Positions 51,548 to 59,407 of a stretch of DNA of 64,000 nt are shown here, piece after piece. The notes under the pieces are model-generated. The model was given only the letters and a program-made list of their open reading frames with translations, had not been told where the DNA came from and ran no database searches. The DNA comes from Pseudarthrobacter oxydans (GTDB lineage Bacteria; Actinomycetota; Actinomycetes; Actinomycetales; Micrococcaceae), in NCBI RefSeq assembly GCF_030812335.1, contig NZ_JAUSSN010000001.1, positions 596,970 to 660,969 on the forward strand, read 5' to 3'. Position numbers and translations under genes: made by a program. The stretch's first letter is position 1. Every line of letters begins with the position of its first letter.

Positions 51548-51592
51548 CGGCCCTTTACCGCCCCGAAAACGGCGGTTACGGAGCAGTCGATG
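51531..51592. repeat. Palindromic intergenic element, copy 1
   Basis: Arms CTGCTCCGTAAC (51537-51548) and GTTACGGAGCAG (51575-51586) pair exactly; further pairing extends to 51531/51592 with wobbles. An inner ACCGCC/GGCGGT stem fills the loop. Read on the minus strand it matches the element at 59325-59386 (shared order TCGA-TGCTCCG-AAC-GCCGTTTT). It spans the TAA stops of both convergent genes. Confidence 0.8.
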
Positions 51593-52493
51593 CGGACCCT
51601 CCCCGCCCCAGGAGCGCCTTGCGGTGGGCCTTCGTCTGCTCGCGCAGCGCCTGCACCACCGCCGCGACGGCCGGGCGGCGCATGGAGTCGGGCCGTAGCA
51701 CCATCCAATACGGCAGCAGTTCGGCGAACTCCTCCGGCAGCAGCCGGACCAGATCCGGATGCAGGTCCGCCGCGAAGCAGGGCAGGAAGCCGATCCCGGC
51801 GCCGGCGCGGGTCGCCTCCACGTGGACGAAGACGTTGGTGGAGCTCAGGCCGTCCCGCATCGTGGGCACGAGGCGCCGCGGGGCGTCCAGATCGTCCACC
51901 TGCAGCATGGAATCCACGAAGTAGACCAGCGAATGGGTGGTGAGTTCCTCGATCGTGGTGGGGGTGCCGTACTCGGCCAGGTAATCGCGGGAGGCGTACA
52001 TGCCGAGCATGTACTCGCCGAGCCGGGCGGCTGCGGCCCGGTGCACCTGCGGTTCGCCCACCACGACCTCGATGTCCAGCCCGGAACGCTGCTGGAGCGC
52101 CCGCCGCGTCACGGTGATGATCTCGACGCTGAGGCCGGGGTGGTCGCGGCGCAGCCTGGCCACCGCGGGGGCCGCGATGTAGGCGCTGAAGCCGTCCGTC
52201 GCGGTCATCCGGACGACGCCGGTGATTGGATCCGGCACCCGGCCGGGCTGTTCGAGGGTCCGGATCGCCGCTTCCACCCGCTCGGCCACCAGCACCGCTT
52301 CCGCGCCCAGTTCCGTGAGCTCCCAGCCGCCGGAGGCACGGGAGAGCACCCGCCCGCCCAGGGCCTTCTCCAGCGCCGCGATCCGGCGCGACACGGTGGT
52401 GTGGTTCAGCCCCAGGGACTGAGCCGCCGTCGTGAACTTCGCGGAGCGGGACACGGCCAGAAGGACAAGCAGGTCATCCGGGTTCGCATTCAT
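51576..52493 (-). CDS. LysR family transcriptional regulator
   Basis: 305 residues from an ATG at 52493, chosen because the HTH (about residues 4-62, FTTAAQSLGLNHTTVSRRIAALE) then begins at the usual place; the frame is open further upstream. The effector domain follows with PWM-like LLPYWMVLRPDSM near the end. It is divergent from the 3-hydroxybutyrate-dehydrogenase-like gene across 142 bp and is its likely regulator. Its stop lies in the right arm of the palindromic element. Confidence 0.9.
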   Translation of the reverse strand: MNANPDDLLVLLAVSRSAKFTTAAQSLGLNHTTVSRRIAALEKALGGRVLSRASGGWELTELGAEAVLVAERVEAAIRTLEQPGRVPDPITGVVRMTATDGFSAYIAAPAVARLRRDHPGLSVEIITVTRRALQQRSGLDIEVVVGEPQVHRAAAARLGEYMLGMYASRDYLAEYGTPTTIEELTTHSLVYFVDSMLQVDDLDAPRRLVPTMRDGLSSTNVFVHVEATRAGAGIGFLPCFAADLHPDLVRLLPEEFAELLPYWMVLRPDSMRRPAVAAVVQALREQTKAHRKALLGRGGSASTAP

Positions 52494-52531
52494 ATCTGCA
52501 ATTCTGCACACAAGGGGTGCTGGTTTGACCA

Positions 52532-52560
52532 TTGAAACGCACACTTTCTGCGGCAATACT
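52532..52560 (+). promoter_or_regulatory. Promoter candidate of the SDR gene
   Basis: TTGAAA at 52532-52537 and AATACT at 52555-52560 are 17 bp apart, matching the housekeeping promoter layout. TGCA-N4-TGCA (52497-52508) just upstream is a possible LysR half-site pair. Confidence 0.5.
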
Positions 52561-52635
52561 CAGTACGGCTGCTCAGCGCTGTGCATCGCACCTCCTCTGG
52601 GCCGTTGACGACCCCAAACTTGAGGAGTGCAGGAC

Positions 52636-53385
52636 ATGGAGAGCAGCTTGAACGGGCGAAAAGCCCTGGTGACCGGCGGAGCCGGCGGAATCGGCGCCGC
52701 GAGCGTCCGCGCCCTGGCGGCACGGGGGGCCAAGGTGGTGATCGCGGATATGGATGAGGCCGCGGCCACAGCCCTCGCCGATGAGGTCGGCGGCACCTCC
52801 TGGGCGGTCAACCTGCTCGACGTCGAGGCGCTGCAGTCCGTCAGCCTGGACTGCGACATCCTGGTCAACAACGCGGGCATCCAGCGCATCAGCCCGATCG
52901 AGGACTTCGACCCGGCGGACTTCCGCCGCCTCATCACGCTCATGCTGGAAGCGCCGTTCCTCCTCATCCGGGCCGCGCTGCCGCACATGTACGCCAACAA
53001 CTTCGGCCGGATCATCAACCTGTCCTCCGTGCACGGGCTCCGGGCCTCGCCGTTCAAGAGTGCCTATGTCTCGGCGAAGCACGGCCTGGAAGGCCTGAGC
53101 AAGGTCACGGCGCTGGAAGGCGGCGAGCACGGCGTCACCTCCAACTGCGTCAACCCCGGTTATGTCCGGACGCCGCTGGTCGAGTCGCAGATCGCTGACC
53201 AGGCCAAGGTGCACGGGATCCCGGAGTCCGAGGTGCTCACCAAAATCATGCTGACCGAGGCCGCCGTCAAGCGTCTCGTCGAGCCGGAGGAGGTCGCCTC
53301 CCTCGTCGCCTGGCTGGCCTCTGACGACGCCGGCATGGTCACCGGCGCGAGCTACACGATGGACGGCGGCTGGTCCGCCCGGTAG
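52636..53385 (+). CDS. SDR, 3-hydroxybutyrate dehydrogenase-like
   Basis: 249 residues. The cofactor motif is VTGGAGGIGAAS, followed by the NNAG motif (VNNAGIQRISPIEDF). The catalytic set is Ser in SSVHGLRASPFKSAY with Tyr-x3-Lys (YVSAKHGLEG), and the family end is ASYTMDGGW. The NAG-I-Q and SPFKSAY pattern is close to D-3-hydroxybutyrate dehydrogenases. A GTG at 52627 would add three residues. Its LysR regulator is divergent. Confidence 0.88.
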   Translation: MESSLNGRKALVTGGAGGIGAASVRALAARGAKVVIADMDEAAATALADEVGGTSWAVNLLDVEALQSVSLDCDILVNNAGIQRISPIEDFDPADFRRLITLMLEAPFLLIRAALPHMYANNFGRIINLSSVHGLRASPFKSAYVSAKHGLEGLSKVTALEGGEHGVTSNCVNPGYVRTPLVESQIADQAKVHGIPESEVLTKIMLTEAAVKRLVEPEEVASLVAWLASDDAGMVTGASYTMDGGWSAR

Positions 53386-53396
53386 CGGGCCGACGA

Positions 53397-53657
53397 TCAG
53401 TCCGTCGTCTTGTCATCCTTCTGGGCGTCGGTCCTGCCGTCCTTTTTGTCGTCACCCTGGGCCGGGGTCGCGGGCTCGGTGGCGCGGCGGATGTAGTCGT
53501 TGACGGCCTCCTCGGGAACCCGGAACGAGCGGCCCACCCGCACCGCCGCGATGGCGTGTGACTTCACCAGCCGGTAGACGGTCATTTTGGACACCCGCAT
53601 GGCCGCAGCGACCTCCGCGATCGTCAGGAAGTGGGAGGAAAAATTCGCTGAGCTCAT
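53397..53657 (-). CDS. BldC-type MerR-like DNA-binding protein
   Basis: 86 residues from the ATG at 53657. The winged HTH is FLTIAEVAAAMRVSKMTVYRLVKSHAIAAVRVGRSFRVPEEAVNDYI, matching BldC and the excisionase family; no effector domain follows. The C-terminal tail is Asp/Lys/Thr-rich. BldC controls development in Streptomyces and homologues are conserved across actinobacteria. It follows the small gene at 53675 after 17 bp, in one operon. Confidence 0.88.
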   Translation of the reverse strand: MSSANFSSHFLTIAEVAAAMRVSKMTVYRLVKSHAIAAVRVGRSFRVPEEAVNDYIRRATEPATPAQGDDKKDGRTDAQKDDKTTD

Positions 53658-53674
53658 GTCATCTGGCCCGTCCA

Positions 53675-53935
53675 CTAGTCGGGGTACCGGAGTTGCCGGT
53701 AGTCGTAGAAGGTGACGTCCCCCGCCTTGCTGCCGCCGGTCCGGAGACCCACGTAGGGGGCATCGATCACGGCCACGGTGCCCAGGTGCCGGCCGTTGAA
53801 CGGATCATCGCCAATGAGCACCTGTCCCATCCGGAACGGAATGCGCGGTGCTCTGGCGCGGCTCACGGATCCCCACAGGAAATCCGCCACCCGGCGTCGT
53901 TGGTGTTGTGCCTGCGGAGATGCTGGGGACTCCAT
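53675..53935 (-). CDS. Conserved hypothetical protein (86 aa)
   Basis: 86 residues from the ATG at 53935, where AAGGAG sits eight bases upstream; the longer open frame has no family-like sequence. The product is basic with FLWGSVSRARAPRIPFRMGQVLIGDDPFNGRHLG and a C-terminal DVTFYDYRQLRYPD. It may be a small beta-rich domain. It sits directly upstream of the BldC-type gene and may be a functional partner. The family is not recognised. Confidence 0.7.
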   Translation of the reverse strand: MESPASPQAQHQRRRVADFLWGSVSRARAPRIPFRMGQVLIGDDPFNGRHLGTVAVIDAPYVGLRTGGSKAGDVTFYDYRQLRYPD

Positions 53936-54127
53936 CGGAACTACTCCTTCGGAAAGCGCGCCACTCGGACTATCGGCGGCACCCGGACCAGTTGTGGGAG
54001 GGCTCCCCAGCCCCGCACCCCCGGCCGGTCCGTGCAGCCGTGAAGCTACTGTAGCCCTCAGCCCCATTCGTCACACGAGTAACTTCTCCCTCTGCCGGAC
54101 CGAGTACCACTTGGGACGCAGCGCCGA

Positions 54128-54781
54128 CTACTTGCCGGGCCGCGGCTCCGCCCCGTTCCCGGCCAGGGCAAGGGTTCCGCCAAGCCCGATCATCATCGCC
54201 CCGCCGGTGGCGCCCAGCGCGGCGATCCGCCGGGGCGAGCTGGCAAACCAGCGGCGGGCAGTGCCGGCGATCAGCGCCCAGCCACTGTCCGAGGCCAGGG
54301 CGATCGCGAGGAACAGCGCTCCCAACGTCGCCAGCTGCAACGGGATGGCGCCGGCCGAGTAGTCCACAAACTGGGGCAGTACGGCGACGAAGAAGATGAT
54401 CGACTTGGGGTTGGTGGCACCGACGATGAATCCCTCCCGGAGGATCCGCAGGGTCGACGCCGGACGCGAGGGCTCCGCCGCCGTCGGGCCTCCGCCGCGG
54501 TGCCTGATGGCCTGGATGCCGAGGTAGATGAGGTAGGCCGCGCCGGCGAACTTGACCACGCTGAAGAGCAGCACGGACTGGGCCAGCACCACGCCCACCC
54601 CCAGTGCCACCGCCGCGATCTGCAGCAGCTCCCCGGCGGCGTTGCCCAGCACACTCAGGAGCCCGCCCCGGCGGCCCAGCGCCAGCGTCCGTCCGATCAC
54701 GAACAGGACGCTGGGTCCGGGCACAGCGATCAGCAGGAGGGCGGCGAGGGCGAAGGCCAGCAGGTTCGTGGCGGGGACCAT
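54128..54781 (-). CDS. LysE family amino acid exporter
   Basis: 217 residues, six hydrophobic helices. The N-terminal block LLIAVPGPSVLFVIGRTLALGRRGGLLSVLGNAAGE is the LysE/RhtB signature, and GFIVGATNPKSIIFFVAVLPQFVD is the second conserved region. It exports an amino acid or derivative, substrate not assignable. Monocistronic. Confidence 0.9.
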   Translation of the reverse strand: MVPATNLLAFALAALLLIAVPGPSVLFVIGRTLALGRRGGLLSVLGNAAGELLQIAAVALGVGVVLAQSVLLFSVVKFAGAAYLIYLGIQAIRHRGGGPTAAEPSRPASTLRILREGFIVGATNPKSIIFFVAVLPQFVDYSAGAIPLQLATLGALFLAIALASDSGWALIAGTARRWFASSPRRIAALGATGGAMMIGLGGTLALAGNGAEPRPGK

Positions 54782-54975
54782 GACTGATTTTAGCCCCGCG
54801 GCCCCCGCCCGTGGCGGGCGGTGCCCTACCGGAGGGGCTGCCGGCCGTGATAAAACCGATCCGGGTCGCGAATCCCTTCGTCTCCTGCGCTTTGAGCAGG
54901 GCTGTCACCCGCCCGTGCGCTCAAGGTGCCGCCGGGTGTTGCGGTCCAGCACCCCGACAGTGAAGAAGAGGCGCC

Positions 54976-55944
54976 ATGAAAGCCATTGTCCAGGACGTGT
55001 ACGGCTCTGCGGATGTGCTGGTGCTGCGCGACGTTGAAACCCCGGTACCGGGCGACGGCGACGTGCTGATCCGGGTCCGCGCCGCCGGCGTCGAACAGGG
55101 GGTCTGGCACCTCATGACCGGACTGCCGTACCTGACCCGGGCCTTCTTCGGGTTCAAGGCGCCCAAGAACCCGATCCGTGGCAGGGAAGTCGCCGGCCGG
55201 GTGGAAGCGGTGGGACAGAACGTCGTCGGGTTCCGTCCGGGGGATGAGGTCTTCGGCACCGCCGAGGGAACCTTCGCCGAATTTGTCTGCGCCAAGGAGG
55301 GCAAGATCGCCCTGAAGCCGGTGAACGCCAGCTTCGAGCAGGCAGCGGTCGTGCCCATCTCCGCCACCACGGCACTGCAGGGACTGCGCGACAGCGGGCA
55401 GCTCCAGCCCGGACAGGAGGTCCTGATCATTGGCGCCGGCGGCGGCGTGGGCTCGTTCGCCGTCCAGCTCGCCAAGGTGCTCGGAGCTCAGGTCACCGGC
55501 GTATGCAGCACCGCGAAGCTGGACCTGGTCCGGTCCATCGGCGCCGACCACGTCATTGACTACAAGCACGACGACTTCGCGGACGGCGCGCGGCAGTACG
55601 ACCTCATTCTCGACACGGCCGGCAACCGCCCGCTGTCAGTCCTCCGCCGGGCGCTGAAACCCCGGGGAACCCTCGTCATTGTCGGAGGCGAAGGCGGCGG
55701 CCGCTGGACCGGAGGATTCGAACGCTCCCTCCGGGCCGCCCTGATCTCCCCCTTCGTCGGGCAGAAACTGACCGGCCTGATGGCAACCGAGCGCCAGGAG
55801 GACCTCCGCTACCTGGCCCAGCTCATCGACGCCGGAACCGTCACCCCCGTCATCGACAAGAGCTATCCGCTGGGCGACGCTCCGGGAGCAATCCGCCACA
55901 TGCACGACGGCCACGCCCGCGGCAAGGTGGTCATCACGGTCTAA
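54976..55944 (+). CDS. NAD(P)-dependent MDR alcohol dehydrogenase/quinone reductase
   Basis: 322 residues, a zinc-lacking medium-chain reductase. The N-terminal MKAIVQDVYGSADVLVLRDVE is characteristic, the GRE-V-AGRVEAVG core follows and the cofactor motif is IIGAGGGVGSFAVQLAK. IGADHVIDYKHDDFAD follows. AGAGGCGCC lies before the ATG. Substrates are usually quinones or enones in this group. Confidence 0.9.
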   Translation: MKAIVQDVYGSADVLVLRDVETPVPGDGDVLIRVRAAGVEQGVWHLMTGLPYLTRAFFGFKAPKNPIRGREVAGRVEAVGQNVVGFRPGDEVFGTAEGTFAEFVCAKEGKIALKPVNASFEQAAVVPISATTALQGLRDSGQLQPGQEVLIIGAGGGVGSFAVQLAKVLGAQVTGVCSTAKLDLVRSIGADHVIDYKHDDFADGARQYDLILDTAGNRPLSVLRRALKPRGTLVIVGGEGGGRWTGGFERSLRAALISPFVGQKLTGLMATERQEDLRYLAQLIDAGTVTPVIDKSYPLGDAPGAIRHMHDGHARGKVVITV

Positions 55945-55955
55945 GGAGGCCCGCT

Positions 55956-56291
55956 TCAAGGCTGCTGCAGCGCGAGCACGATGATCGCGACGTTGATCCC
56001 GAGCCCGATCAGCCACCAGCGGTTGAAGGTCAGGAGCAGCAGCATAGCCGAGACCACGGCGCCCGCGACCGTGACCGGAATCCACCAGGACGCGTCGCCG
56101 ATCAGGCCCAGGCCGCCCAGCATGAGGACGGCGGCGGCCGCGATGCCCAGAGCGGACGCCAGCCGCCGGACGTCGCCGGCAAAGGGCGAATGTCCGACGT
56201 CGAACGGCGCCTTCTGGTCCGGCTTCGGCAGCCAGATGGCCAGATGGACCAGGCCGTGCGCGATCAGGAACAAACCCGCAATCCAGCGCAT
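55956..56291 (-). CDS. Small hydrophobic membrane protein (111 aa)
   Basis: 111 residues with four membrane helices and short loops. The start at 56291 has a strong AGGAGG six bases upstream, so the longer frame is rejected. The N-terminus (FLIAHGLVHLAIWLPKP) has two His in the first helix, reminiscent of haem- or metal-linked small membrane proteins, but no family was recognised. It is convergent with the MDR gene at 11 bp distance. Confidence 0.75.
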   Translation of the reverse strand: MRWIAGLFLIAHGLVHLAIWLPKPDQKAPFDVGHSPFAGDVRRLASALGIAAAAVLMLGGLGLIGDASWWIPVTVAGAVVSAMLLLLTFNRWWLIGLGINVAIIVLALQQP

Positions 56292-56414
56292 GGCGGACCT
56301 CCTGCATCCCGGCTGACGCGTCCATGCAAGCACCGCCGCCGAGGTGCGGCAAGGGGCGGAGGCCCCGCCCCCGGGGAGCGTTCTTCATTGCCGCGGCGGG
56401 ACATGTCCCTTCGT

Positions 56415-56499
56415 TGTCCGGGATTCCAGACACCGCAGTCGCGTCGGACTGTCCGGGGTCCCGGCCCGGGGCGCATGCTTAAGTACGGGATACCGGACA
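56415..56499. promoter_or_regulatory. IclR operator array upstream of the hut regulator
   Basis: The best site is TGTCCGGGATTCCAGACA at 56415-56432, a near-palindrome. Weaker versions lie at about 56450-56467 and 56482-56499 (ending CGGGATACCGGACA), 35 and 32 bp further on, so the three sit about three helical turns apart. The exact reverse complement of the first site is found upstream of hutU at 57487-57504. Confidence 0.7.
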
Positions 56500-56518
56500 C
56501 CGCACTCGAAGAGGATCC

Positions 56519-57361
56519 ATGCCAGCCACCAGCACCACCCCGCCTGCCGACGAGGGGGCACCCCGGGCCACCCCGGCCAAGGTGACCTCGAAGGTTCCGG
56601 CCGCGGAAAATACCCTGCGCATCCTCAAACTGCTGGCCTCCAAGCGGGGGCCGATGGCGGCGTCGAACATTGCCACCGCGCTGGGGCTGCCGCGCTCCAG
56701 CGTCTACCACCTGCTGGGCGTCATGGAGGCCAACGGCTTTGTGCTGCACCTGCACGAGGAGCAGCGCTACGGGCTGGGGATCAGTGCCTTCGAACTCAGT
56801 TCGGCGTATTCGCGGCAGGAGCCGCTCTCCCGGCTGGGCCGGCCGCTGCTCGCCGCCCTGGTGGATGTGATCGGTGAAAGCGCCCACCTCGCCGTGCTGC
56901 ACGGCCGCGATGTGCTCTACATCGTGGAGGAGCGGGCCAAGAACCGCCCCTCGCTGGTGACCGACGTCGGGGTGCGGCTGCCGAGCCACCTGACAGCGAG
57001 CGGGCGCGCCATCCTCGCCGCGCTGCCCAAGTCGCAGGTCCGGGCGCTGTACCCCAACGCGGCCGCCTTCACCGCCCGGCACGAGACCGAATCGCCAATC
57101 ATGAAGTACTCGGCGCTCTCCTCGCATTTGGACCAGGTCCGGCAACGCGGCTACGCCACCGAACACGGGGAGGTCACGCCCGGCTTCGGCTCGATCGCGG
57201 CCGCCGTCACGGACCATGTGGGCTGGCCGACCGCCGCCGTCGCCGTGACCTTCCTCGAGGACAAGCTCCCGCCCGAGGAGTGGCCCGCCCTCGCCGCCCG
57301 GGTGCGGAAAGCCGCGGACGATCTCTCCCTCCGGATCCACGGCCGCCCGCAGCCCGGCTGA
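56519..57361 (+). CDS. IclR family regulator of histidine utilisation
   Basis: 280 residues. The winged HTH (about 32-85) reads NTLRILKLLASKRGPMAASNIATALGLPRSSVYHLLGVM. The effector domain has LHGRDVLYIVEE and SHLTASGRAILAALP, the family ligand-pocket pattern. It directly precedes hutU with matching palindromes in both promoters, so autoregulation and control of hutU-hutH is inferred; HutR-type activators and repressors of this family are known in other actinobacteria. Confidence 0.9.
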   Translation: MPATSTTPPADEGAPRATPAKVTSKVPAAENTLRILKLLASKRGPMAASNIATALGLPRSSVYHLLGVMEANGFVLHLHEEQRYGLGISAFELSSAYSRQEPLSRLGRPLLAALVDVIGESAHLAVLHGRDVLYIVEERAKNRPSLVTDVGVRLPSHLTASGRAILAALPKSQVRALYPNAAAFTARHETESPIMKYSALSSHLDQVRQRGYATEHGEVTPGFGSIAAAVTDHVGWPTAAVAVTFLEDKLPPEEWPALAARVRKAADDLSLRIHGRPQPG

Positions 57362-57400
57362 CCGGCCCGCCCTCCGCCGCCGTCGCCCCCTCCAACCTCC

Positions 57401-57463
57401 CGTTGCGCTATCACTTTGAGCGCTCATCCGGGCATTTTGGGGACCGGAAGTGATAGCGCAACG
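57401..57463. repeat. Palindromic intergenic element, CGTTGCGCTATCACTT type
   Basis: Perfect 16-bp arms at 57401-57416 and 57448-57463 enclose a 31-nt loop. Different in sequence from the TGCTCCG elements but with the same plan. It lies 40 bp after the IclR stop, before the hutU operator, and may act as terminator of the regulator transcript. Confidence 0.8.
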
Positions 57464-57486
57464 CGGGGGAGGGGAGCCGGCGGGCT

Positions 57487-57504
57487 TGTCTGGAATCCCG
57501 GACA
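57487..57504. promoter_or_regulatory. IclR operator of hutU
   Basis: TGTCTGGAATCCCGGACA, exactly the reverse complement of the site at 56415-56432. It lies 98 bp upstream of the hutU ATG, a fitting position for regulation by the adjacent IclR protein. Confidence 0.75.
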
Positions 57505-57601
57505 GCACCCCTCCGCGGGCCCTGTTTCCGCGGCCGCGGACAGGCTTTAGTTGATACAGAACCTCATTCCCCCGAACCATCGAGACACGAAGGAGCCCCT
57601 C

Positions 57602-59302
57602 ATGGCACCCGCCGATTTCACCACCGGTGCCCGCCCGGTCAAAGCAGCCCGCGGCACCGAGCTCACCGCCAAGAGCTGGCAGACGGAAGCCCCGCTGCGC
57701 ATGCTCATGAACAACCTGGACCCCGAGGTCGCCGAACGCCCCGATGACCTCGTGGTCTACGGCGGCACCGGCCGCGCCGTCCGGTCCTGGGCCGCGTTCG
57801 ACGCGATCACCCGCACCCTGGAAACCATGGAAAAGGACGAGACCCTGCTCGTCCAGTCCGGCAAGCCGGTCGGCGTCTTCCGCACGAACGAATGGGCGCC
57901 GCGGGTGCTGCTGGCCAACTCCAACCTCGTCGGCGACTGGGCGAACTGGCCCGAGTTCCGCCGGCTCGAGGCCGAGGGCCTGATGATGTACGGCCAGATG
58001 ACCGCCGGGTCCTGGATCTACATCGGCACCCAGGGCATCCTGCAGGGCACCTTCGAAACCTTCGCCGCGATCGCCCGCAAGCTCACCGGCGACGAAAACG
58101 GCACCCTCGCCGGGACCCTGACCCTCACCGGCGGCTGCGGCGGGATGGGCGGCGCGCAGCCGCTCGCCGTCACCCTGAACGACGGCGCCTGCCTGATCGT
58201 CGACGTCGACGAAAGCCACCTGCGCCGCCGCCTCGGCAAGCGCTACCTCGACGAGGTCGAGACCGACCTCGACGCCGCGATCGCCAAGGTCCTGGCAGCC
58301 AAGGAGGAGCGCCGCGGCTGGTCCGTCGGCTATGTCGGCAACGCCGCCGAGGTGTTCCCGGAGATCCTGCGCCGCCACAACGCCGGGGAGCTCACCGTGG
58401 ACATCGTCACGGACCAGACCTCCGCGCACGACCCGCTGAGCTACCTGCCCGAGGGCATCACCGTGGCGGAATGGCACCGCGAGGCCGCGGCCGACCCGGA
58501 GGGCTTCACCAAAAAGGCCCAGGCCTCTATGGCCAAGCACGTCCAGGCCATGGTCGAATTCCAGGACGCCGGCGCCGAGGTGTTCGACTACGGCAACTCC
58601 ATCCGCGACGAGGCCCGCAAAGGCGGCTACAGCCGGGCCTTCGAGTTCCCCGGCTTCGTCCCGGCATACATCCGGCCGCTGTTCTGCGAGGGCATGGGCC
58701 CGTTCCGCTGGGTCGCTCTGTCCGGTGACCCGGAGGACATCGCGGTCACGGACAGGGCCATCAAGGACCTTTTCCCGGAGAACAAGCACCTGCACCGCTG
58801 GATCGACGCCGCCGCCGAGCGCGTCGAGTTCGAGGGCCTCCCGGCCCGCATCTGCTGGCTGGGCTACGGCGACCGCGCCAAGGCCGGGCTGCTGTTCAAC
58901 CAGCTCGTCAAGGAGGGCAAGGTCAAGGCGCCCATCGTGATCGGCCGCGACCACCTCGACTCCGGCTCCGTCGCGTCCCCGTACCGCGAAACCGAGGCGA
59001 TGGCTGACGGATCGGACGCCGTGGCCGACTGGCCGCTGCTGAACGCGCTGCTCAACACCGCCTCCGGCGCCACCTGGGTCTCCATCCACCACGGCGGCGG
59101 CGTCGGCATCGGCCGCTCCATCCACGCCGGCCAGGTCTCCGTCGCGGACGGCACCGACCTGGCCGCGCAGAAGCTCGAACGCCTGCTCACCAACGACCCC
59201 GGCATGGGCGTCATCCGCCACGCCGACGCCGGCTACGACCGCGCCGTCGAAGTCGCCAACGAACGCGGCGTCCGCATCCCCATGCTCCCCCCGAGCCACT
59301 AA
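57602..59302 (+). CDS. hutU: Urocanate hydratase
   Basis: 566 residues, the family length. It converts urocanate to imidazolone propionate with tightly bound NAD. The glycine-rich [13 protein letters not shown] block, [13 protein letters not shown], and [15 protein letters not shown] with [12 protein letters not shown] match urocanase throughout. The ATG at 57602 has AAGGAG upstream. It is the first hut gene after the IclR regulator and is followed by hutH after a palindromic element. Confidence 0.95.
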   Translation: MAPADFTTGARPVKAARGTELTAKSWQTEAPLRMLMNNLDPEVAERPDDLVVYGGTGRAVRSWAAFDAITRTLETMEKDETLLVQSGKPVGVFRTNEWAPRVLLANSNLVGDWANWPEFRRLEAEGLMMYGQMTAGSWIYIGTQGILQGTFETFAAIARKLTGDENGTLAGTLTLTGGCGGMGGAQPLAVTLNDGACLIVDVDESHLRRRLGKRYLDEVETDLDAAIAKVLAAKEERRGWSVGYVGNAAEVFPEILRRHNAGELTVDIVTDQTSAHDPLSYLPEGITVAEWHREAAADPEGFTKKAQASMAKHVQAMVEFQDAGAEVFDYGNSIRDEARKGGYSRAFEFPGFVPAYIRPLFCEGMGPFRWVALSGDPEDIAVTDRAIKDLFPENKHLHRWIDAAAERVEFEGLPARICWLGYGDRAKAGLLFNQLVKEGKVKAPIVIGRDHLDSGSVASPYRETEAMADGSDAVADWPLLNALLNTASGATWVSIHHGGGVGIGRSIHAGQVSVADGTDLAAQKLERLLTNDPGMGVIRHADAGYDRAVEVANERGVRIPMLPPSH

Positions 59303-59324
59303 CCCGCTAACCAGGCCCAACCCA

Positions 59325-59386
59325 CATCGATTGCTCCGCAACTGCCGTTTTGAGCCCCCAAAAGGGCACGTGCGGAGCAATCGATG
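59325..59386. repeat. Palindromic intergenic element, copy 2
   Basis: CATCGATTGCTCCGCA at 59325-59340 pairs exactly with TGCGGAGCAATCGATG at 59371-59386; an inner TTTTG/CAAAA mini-stem lies in the loop. It is the same element as at 51531-51592 and sits between hutU and hutH, 22 bp before the hutH start codon. Confidence 0.85.
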
Positions 59387-59407
59387 GGAAATACACAGGA
59401 ACATCCC

